Of a stretch of DNA of 13,245 bases, positions 7,963 through 13,245 are shown one piece after another. Numbering within the stretch: the stretch's first letter is position 1; each line of letters opens with the position of its first letter. The stretch covers positions 1 through 13,245 of the forward strand of contig JAAMPI010001541.1 of assembly GCA_013054445.1 (NCBI GenBank), written 5' to 3'. The notes below the pieces were generated by a model. The model was not told the DNA's origin and made no database searches. It worked only from the letters and a program-made list of their open reading frames with translations. The position numbers and the translations under genes were made by a program. The stretch is from Cudoniella acicularis. Taxonomy: Eukaryota; Ascomycota; Leotiomycetes; Helotiales; Helotiaceae.

Positions 7963-9015
7963 CTAAAGTTAACTTCGCATGCTAATAATAATATGGATAG
8001 GGACTGGCTACCTACCCCTTGCATGCATCGTGGCAATTGCCGTAGCAATATCGGCGCAAAGACTCAATCTCTCATTAAAACCAAGACCGACACCTCTTAG
8101 CGTCCGAATAAGCTTGAATAGATCCCCATGCTTTGTTTTCTTAAAAACAAGCACCGGCTACACTTTACCGGTATCTGTAATAACATCCCAGCATATCCTA
8201 ACCAGCGTAATAATATTCGGATGCTGTCTCACAAAAGGATCACAAAGGATTAATACCTCGGAAATAAGTGCTCGAAATACACTACTTCCTTTATCTGTAT
8301 TCTTCGAGATTTCCGACTAGGCGAAGCGCTTGAACACGAAGCTTATTTGTAGACTAAGGAAAGATTAGCGAATTTGAGACGTGGCCCCGACGCCCACGAC
8401 GTCGAGAGCTGGCTGCCATGTGAGTGGTAAAAGATTGATCTGGAAATGCTGAGCCAGTCCTAGGAGGCTGGGGAAGTCGTAAGGATCGTCTTGAGCTTCA
8501 TACTCCCAGATTGTGGCACTGCTTGACGGCACGCCGGGTATTATGAAGGATACCAATAGAGCCGGACATTTAAGGGAGATTTGGTGATTGTTGTCATTGT
8601 TTCTATTGTTGAATGTATAGTAATATAAACGGATATATGAATTCAGTCGAGGCTTTAGTATCATTTGTAGATCAATATAATTTATAAATGACTTTGAAAC
8701 AAACGTACAGTTCATACTTTGCAGCCCGCTCGGTCTCGCCTTCGTGTCAGGATTTGGTTAGTAATAATCTACTCCAACCATAGCCTATCTATAGCATGTA
8801 CTCAGTGACCGAAGTAGTAATTCGTCGGGAATTTCTTTTCATCACGTGAATAAAGTTACAACGGACTTTCCCACTCCGGGCGATCTCCAAATATAACAAG
8901 TAAGTAAGCGACAAATCAAGTTATCTATAGAAAAGGAATCTAAATAACTATAAAAACGTTCTATAAAAAAAAAAGAAAAAAGAATTGTATATCTAAACAA
9001 ACAAAAGAAATACAA

Positions 9016-9035
9016 TTAAGTCAAGTTAAGTCAAG
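9016..9035. repeat. Perfect tandem duplication of TTAAGTCAAG
   Basis: Two exact copies of the 10-mer stand side by side, followed by a partial third (tatcaag), in the presumed promoter of the ankyrin gene. They could be paired binding sites or simple slippage in low-complexity DNA. Confidence 0.6.
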
Positions 9036-9150
9036 CTATCAAGCTTCCACCGAAGACAGACTTCAATCTCATCTTCGCTGGTTCTGTTTTGGTCTTCAGA
9101 CGTGAGCAGCCGCCGCTTTAACCTAAGCCAAGCCTGCAGAGCCTTTAGAG

Positions 9151-9250
9151 ATGTTCAAGATATCGAGGATATTACATATCACAGCCTGATTGCAGCCCTG
9201 ATTTGCTGTCAACTTGTCCGCCTATGAAAAAAGCCACCAAAGTTGCGTAG
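9151..9250 (+). promoter_or_regulatory. Two short uORFs in the ankyrin-gene leader
   Basis: ATG at 9151 opens 12 codons ending in TGA at 9187-9189, and ATG at 9224 opens 8 codons ending in TAG at 9248-9250. A third ATG at 9256 opens a frame that passes over the main start at 9338 and ends shortly after it (about 9361). If transcription starts before 9151, these would lower translation of the main ORF. No transcription start is known. Confidence 0.35.
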
Positions 9251-9337
9251 AGCTCATGCAGCCCAACAACATCCTCACCCATAGCCTCAATACAACAATT
9301 CCTATTAATATCAACCTTTTGAAATTTCCATCTCAAA

Positions 9338-11014
9338 ATGTCATTCGGATTCGGTGCTGGTGACTTCCTCGCAGCTGGATCGCTCGCACTTCGATTATAC
9401 CGATCGTTTAAAGATGCGCCTGGCGAATTCAACGAGCTCAGGCGCGAGCTGAGCTCCCTCTGCGTCATAGTCCAGGACCTCACGGATCAGGCTGGCTCAG
9501 AAAGATCTCTGCTTAACCGGCGCGGGGCAAGTCGAAGAGATGAACTACTTCTCCTGCTGGAAAATTTAACGGGTACCCTCGTAGAAATCCGGGAGCTCTA
9601 TAAAAGATTCCGGAATATGGGCCGAAATGCGTGGTTGAGAATCCGACTTGGGGAGACCGATCTGACAGCCTTGCGGACGAAATTGGCTTTGCATATTGGG
9701 TTGATCAACCAATTCATCAGTAGCCTCACTTTGGAATCGGTCGGAAGGATGGAGCCGATGATGGGAGAGATTTTGCGAATCCTTCATCGTACTGCGAGAG
9801 GTTATGGGATAGGAGCGCAGTCGTTATTGGGCACTCAAGCATCTGCTCTCGAAGGGGAGGGGTTTGGACCGTTAGAGGCGGAACTGGTGTCAGAGGGGAT
9901 TCCCATCAAATACATTCGAAACCATAGGGACGATATCCAAACCATATTGGATGAAGTGATCGAAGAGGAAGGGCTCGAGGAAGTGGATAATATCCTGCCG
10001 GATGATTCTGCTTCACAAACAACAAGACCGTCGCCTGGTGCATCTTCTAGACCGAACCCAAGGAGACCACAGACAGACTCTGACCAAAAATCTTCCCATT
10101 CATTCAGCGTGAAACAGGAGCTTCCAATCCGCAGCAAGCATTTTATCCTCGGAGATGCTTCTGGGAAACAGATCATGGACGCATGTAGGCACCTCAAGAA
10201 ATATGGCTTTGATTACGACAAGGCGGATTTGAAATCGAATAACAAAGGCCGTGGAACTTCTCGTGCCGAAGCTCGCGCAGCATTGTGTGTTGCTGCCTTC
10301 CGCTGCGATGAACTCGCGGTCCGCTGTGTCATCTGGAAAGGAATCAAGCTCAAACACCCAGTTGATGTTAACAAAGGAAGAGATCATAGCACAACTGCAA
10401 TACACGAAGCAATAAAGGGACCTGCGGCTGACGAGCCTACCATGTCGATGATCAGATTGCTCTTGCAGTTTGGTGGAGATGTCACTCAGGATGAAGAAAT
10501 CGGCGGCGGTACCAATATTTGGGGAATGAAAGAGGAGTCTGTTAGCAATCTCTATCAAGCTGCTGAAGTCGGGAAACTGTCTGTGGTGAGATTTCTACTC
10601 GATGAAGGGGCACTAGTCAACCAGGTATGTGGAGAAGATCGTGGCACTGCCTTAAGCGCAGCCGCTAGGGGTCTCCATCACTCAATTGTTAAGCTATTAT
10701 TGGAAATGGGCGCTTCGGTGAATCTGGGAAGGGTCATTCGTAGTGGTGAGTTGAAGGAGGGCCTTGAGGAGAAAGGCTACTCTTGTAAAAGAACGCCGTT
10801 GAACGACTGCTATCAAGAGAAAGGAAGGGGTTCGGAAACAGAAAGGCTGCTTTTGGCGGCTGGTGGTGTACATAACCTGCCAGAGGATTTGAAGGATGTG
10901 TTGGGCAAGAAACAGCAGCGGGGTGGATCTTATAAAGGCGTTAATCTTAAGCCTGAGACTGAGTCCGATTCAGATAGTTTTAGTTGGGGTGGGCGTAACC
11001 AGTTTCGTAGATAA
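9338..11014 (+). CDS. Fungal NLR-type N-terminal domain fused to ankyrin-like repeats (558 aa)
   Basis: An intact single-exon protein starting at an ATG with A at -3. MSFGFGAGDF and the following helices (1-150, with LYRSFKDAPGEF at 20-31 and LLNRRG at 58-63) match the N-terminal helical domain found in fungal STAND/NLR-like and related signalling proteins. An acidic helical segment follows (177-219), then a disordered Ser/Pro/Gln linker (about 222-262). Residues about 305-515 form ankyrin-like helices: AEARAALCVAAFRCDELAVR, TTAIHEAI with MIRLLLQFGGDV, LYQAAEVGKLSVVRFLLDEG, and TALSAAARGLHHSIVKLLLE. The tail (525-558) is Ser/Asp-rich. No P-loop or other NTPase motif lies between the domains, so it is not a full NLR; it may be an adaptor or a reduced relative. 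It is probably cytosolic, with no signal peptide or TM helix. It lies head-to-head with the kinase-TPR gene. The exact N-domain subfamily (HeLo-like or other) is uncertain. Confidence 0.85.
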   Translation: MSFGFGAGDFLAAGSLALRLYRSFKDAPGEFNELRRELSSLCVIVQDLTDQAGSERSLLNRRGASRRDELLLLLENLTGTLVEIRELYKRFRNMGRNAWLRIRLGETDLTALRTKLALHIGLINQFISSLTLESVGRMEPMMGEILRILHRTARGYGIGAQSLLGTQASALEGEGFGPLEAELVSEGIPIKYIRNHRDDIQTILDEVIEEEGLEEVDNILPDDSASQTTRPSPGASSRPNPRRPQTDSDQKSSHSFSVKQELPIRSKHFILGDASGKQIMDACRHLKKYGFDYDKADLKSNNKGRGTSRAEARAALCVAAFRCDELAVRCVIWKGIKLKHPVDVNKGRDHSTTAIHEAIKGPAADEPTMSMIRLLLQFGGDVTQDEEIGGGTNIWGMKEESVSNLYQAAEVGKLSVVRFLLDEGALVNQVCGEDRGTALSAAARGLHHSIVKLLLEMGASVNLGRVIRSGELKEGLEEKGYSCKRTPLNDCYQEKGRGSETERLLLAAGGVHNLPEDLKDVLGKKQQRGGSYKGVNLKPETESDSDSFSWGGRNQFRR

Positions 11015-11899
11015 TATCTACTTACTATGGACGTAATCACTGAAACGCACTTGATCTAACGCACTTGAGGTAATGTAGCTTCTAGCATTGTCCGCAAAAT
11101 ATATTACCAAGTCAAACTCCTATAACTTCTCTCGAAACAGGCGAAACACGCATGAATGGATTTTTTGGTATTGGGGATCAAGATTGTCACCTTTTTTTTC
11201 AGGCCTAGTTAGTCCACTTGCTGCTGTTATTATAAGCAGATAGGCGTCGGCTCAGTAAGCTTACCTGCTTGCTCTGGAAGATGCATGAGCGCTTCGTAAC
11301 CTGAACCTGAGAAAATATATATGCGACAGAACGGGAACTATTTTCTACCAAGGACCAAGATTCTATTTTAGGGGGGCCAGGGGGGAGGAGCTTGCGTAGA
11401 GCCTGTCGAAGGGCCTATGTGGAACCCCTGTCTTCAGCGAGAACTGAATTACTACAGTAATAACTATCTCACTAGATTACTAGTGCTTATATTCTTAAGT
11501 TTTAAAGTTATGTGGTTGTGTTAAATATTATTGACAGCTATCATGGCCCCCAAAGTTATTTAGAGAAGTCGCTGAGCATGCTACAGGGTATGCTGTACTG
11601 CTCTATTATGTATGGCTCGCTTGACAGCGATATGCTGCATTTTTCAATGTGCGCACAGCAGCTCAAACTACGCCACCAGACGCAGCCATGAATTGGAAGA
11701 GGCTTGGCGGCTATTGCTATCTTGGGAACAATGGAAGAAGGCCTGCCTTTAGAGTGGGTCTAGTCCTCAATTCCATGACCTGACTTCTTTATATCTCTTC
11801 TATCACCGTTCATATTCTCCCCACTTTCTCTTTGCATTATCTCTCCTAGTGAATCGCACTTTCTCGGACCTTCCCACTATTTGCAATAATTTTACAACA
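11015..11899. other. Intergenic region and 5' leader of the surface-protein gene
   Basis: No ORF, tRNA or recognisable element was found. Features are homopolymer runs (T8 near 11191), a G-rich patch (two G6 runs near 11372-11387, too few for a G-quadruplex on their own) and palindromic AT-rich bits. From about 11770 the sequence becomes C/T-rich (tctcttctatcacc, ctccccactttctc), typical of a fungal core promoter or leader before the ATG at 11900. Confidence 0.4.
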
Positions 11900-12839
11900 A
11901 TGGCTTGGAAGATCGGCATCATTTTTCATAGTCTACTTCTCCTTCGAGCCTCACAGACATTGAGCACCATAGTAGATGAAGCAGACAGCGAGCTCATAAA
12001 TAAGACTTGCTACGCACCAGACGGAATCACAGAAGCAGATGGTCCACAATCCGATGGGTGGCTTAATACAGCAGGGATATACAAACCGTGTATCTCAATC
12101 TATGGAATTGATAGCATGTGTTGTAAAACGAATGTAACTGACGACACTATCGACACATGCATGCCGAACGGATTATGTCTATCTCGCGGTTCGTGGTATA
12201 GGGAGTATGTAGCACACTTTTCAGCCTCTTGCATTGGCCAAAAGCAAATTCTAATTCGTTACAGTTACTGCACAGACCCGACGTGGGAGAGCCCAAACTG
12301 TTTGCCCAAAACTATGTGTTCCGATTCGCAAGTAAGTTCTACTTTCAGGGTTAGGAATTAGCTGCAGAACTGAGGAGCTTGCATGGTGGGACATGGGACG
12401 AACGCTGACCTGTGTATAGGCTACGGGCACTGCGCAAGTGACAAACTGCCCTGATGGAACATTCTGCTGTGGGGATCCCAGCGCGGAGTGCTGCAATAAC
12501 GGTGCTGTCAAATATACTCTGCTTCCCACACTCGTGCAATTCGCAACCGCCAGCACCGCGACTTTTTCCAATTCCACTATGTCGACTACCACACCGATAT
12601 CGAGCACTTCTCCTGCCTCGAGTTCCAGCCCAGACACATTCAAAGTGGGCATGAGTGTTGGATTCAGTTTGGGCGTACTCGCCATCGTTGGCAGCATGGT
12701 GGGATTCTGGCTAGGGCAAAGGAGAGGACGGCATATAGCTGCTCAGGATGTGCAACTTGGGACTATGGATTATCGCAGAGACGCATACATGATGCATGAG
12801 ACTAGGGTTCCAACGGCCGAGCTGGCAACTGAGAGGTAG
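11900..12839 (+). CDS. Secreted or cell-surface Cys-rich single-TM protein, 3 exons
   Basis: I read exons 11900-12204, 12265-12331 and 12420-12839, giving 263 aa. The ATG at 11900 (acaacaatgg) is the first real one; the frame upstream starts only at GTG. Intron 1 (60 nt) has GTATGT, TTCTAAT and TTACAG; intron 2 (88 nt) has GTAAGT, CTGAC and TATAG. Residues 1-22 form a signal peptide. Fourteen Cys lie between 37 and 149, in CYAPDG, MCC, CMPNGLC, DYC, NCLPKTMC and CPDGTFCCGDPSAECCNNG. This is the pattern of a large family of fungal surface proteins of unknown function that combine repeated C-x-PDG-type motifs, a Ser/Thr-rich stalk (about 165-196) and a TM helix (about 199-222). The short basic cytoplasmic tail starts QRRGRH. 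N-glycosylation sites lie at NKT, NVT and NST. The overall plan resembles wall-stress-sensor architecture, but the extracellular domain is not a WSC domain I recognise. A role as sensor or wall-associated protein is inference. Confidence 0.85.
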
Positions 12840-13245
12840 TACCAATGATTGAAGCTTGGAGAAGTATAGGAATGAGAGAAAGAGATTATCTGGATGGACC
12901 AAAGAGCCGGACTCTGTAAAGTATAGTATCGTGGTAATGAAAACTTTGAAAATTAGAAAGACTCAGGTCAGCTTAGGTCAACTTCACGAGCAGCTTAGGT
13001 ACAAGTAGCATCAACTCAACTCCCCTTCGACCACGAAGATAGCTTTCAAAGAGGAAAATTATGTTGATGTCTTCTCAGGCAGATTCACGACTTAATTTTC
13101 ATGCGTGAATGGTTTCTACAACACCCAAATCCGATTCACCCTTTCACTATCAACTCGAAAAACCATAAAACATGTGGCCTTCTCCCCTCCACTTTCTTAA
13201 TACAACAGCGACCTCCAAAAACACCTGCAATAACGAAGACATTGA
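12840..13245. other. 3' flank of the surface-protein gene
   Basis: No gene is supported. CAGCTTAGGT occurs twice (12969-12978 and 12991-13000). The last 75 bases look like an A/C-rich and pyrimidine-rich fungal leader and contain an ATG at 13172 whose frame is still open at the window edge. That could be the start of a gene beyond the window, but 24 codons are too few to judge. Confidence 0.35.

Larger units (their letters stand above)
4885..8715 (-). pseudogene. Kinase-TPR fusion gene, disrupted by six in-frame stops
   Basis: Read from 8715 leftwards, the parts in order are: an N-terminal region and kinase N-lobe (about 8560-8012: LPLTWQ, FKRF, HPNIITLVRICWDV, PVLVFKKTKHGDL); a kinase C-lobe (7962-7495); a linker domain (about 7450-6910: YQLREYIALTL, FAFQLACCYQLGFGV); and TPR units (about 6910-4975). 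The N-lobe and TPR parts share one frame; the C-lobe lies in another. A 49-nt intron (8011-7963, phase 2) and a second of 44, 53 or 62 nt starting at 7494 would join all three exactly. In-frame stops remain at 8365, 8317, 8158, 7321, 5620 and 5356 (leftmost base). All are TAG or TAA, each one C:G-to-T:A change from CAA, CAG or TGG. The true start is unclear: 8715 is the only upstream ATG region in frame. The frame ends at 4885, but the last 20-30 codons are antisense to the paralogue fragment. The intact protein would be a cytosolic Ser/Thr-type kinase with a TPR scaffold. Confidence 0.75.
8716..9337. promoter_or_regulatory. Divergent intergenic region between the kinase-TPR gene and the ankyrin gene
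   Basis: About 620 bp separate the two head-to-head genes, so both promoters should lie here. A CACGTG hexamer is at 8843-8848. A low-complexity A-rich tract (about 8925-9010) and an exact 10-bp duplication follow. The last 190 bp, A/C-rich near the ATG, look like the ankyrin gene's leader and hold short upstream ORFs. No TATA box is evident, and no gene was found within it. Confidence 0.45.

Noticed and set aside
7978..8015. 34-nt intron in the kinase (GTAGGT donor, TTATTAG acceptor)
   Set aside because: It keeps the frame and has a better donor, but is shorter than usual for fungal introns. The 49-nt alternative is preferred, though not certain.
7659..8320. Two + strand ORFs of about 110 codons opposite the kinase
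   Set aside because: They are antisense to kinase motifs and have no recognisable content.
9172..10558. Minus-strand ORFs under the ankyrin gene
   Set aside because: Shadows of the 558-aa frame, with no family features.
11370..11395. G-quadruplex candidate (two G6 runs)
   Set aside because: Only two long G runs lie close together; four are needed.
13172..13245. Start of a new gene at the right edge
   Set aside because: Only 24 open codons before the window ends, with low-complexity composition. It cannot be told from an untranslated leader.
1..13245. tRNA or rRNA genes, CRISPR arrays, bacterial-type operons or terminators
   Set aside because: None recognised by eye. Introns and gene spacing are those of a filamentous fungus.

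Overview
The window looks like genomic DNA of a filamentous ascomycete (Pezizomycotina). Introns are short with GTAAGT/GTATGT donors and CTAAC/CTGAC-type branch points, start codons sit in A-rich eukaryotic context, there are no operons, and the protein families are typical of moulds. I cannot fix the order or genus from sequence alone. One end (1-240, and again about 520-740) is TpA-rich and CpA-poor, the footprint expected of repeat-induced point mutation (RIP). A fragment of a telomere-linked RecQ-type helicase family lies near 4 kb. Together these suggest a repeat-rich, possibly subtelomeric, accessory compartment.

Layout, left to right. (1) 1-700: AT-rich, RIP-like, non-coding. (2) 1067-2104 (+): an intact, intronless medium-chain NADP(H) dehydrogenase/quinone-oxidoreductase-like enzyme. 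(3) 2105-3036: no convincing gene. (4) 3037-3657 (-): a small tautomerase-superfamily enzyme with one intron. (5) 3791-4443: a decayed helicase-family fragment (-) that ends in a two-copy tandem repeat of about 50 bp. (6) 4643 to about 4945 (+): the first exon of a fungal protein kinase, cut off. (7) about 4950-8715 (-): a large broken gene. It encodes a kinase N-lobe and C-lobe (HGD, DFG and APE motifs visible), a linker domain, and about fifteen 42-residue kinesin-light-chain-type TPR units. It is interrupted by six in-frame stops, all TAG or TAA, and its two frame shifts fit short introns. (8) 8716-9337: a divergent intergenic region. (9) 9338-11014 (+): an intact protein with the N-terminal domain of fungal NLR/STAND-type proteins joined directly to ankyrin-like repeats, with no NTPase domain. 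(10) 11015-11899: non-coding. (11) 11900-12839 (+): a three-exon secreted or cell-surface Cys-rich, single-TM protein. (12) 12840-13245: downstream flank.

How it fits together. The most notable part is 4.6-11.0 kb. It holds a kinase-TPR gene of a type expanded in fungi, a truncated inverted paralogue abutting its 3' end, and, head-to-head with it, an NLR-N-domain/ankyrin protein. That grouping resembles a fungal signalling or self/non-self recognition locus in decay. The functional link is inference from architecture and position only. The oxidoreductase, the tautomerase and the surface protein look like unrelated single genes.
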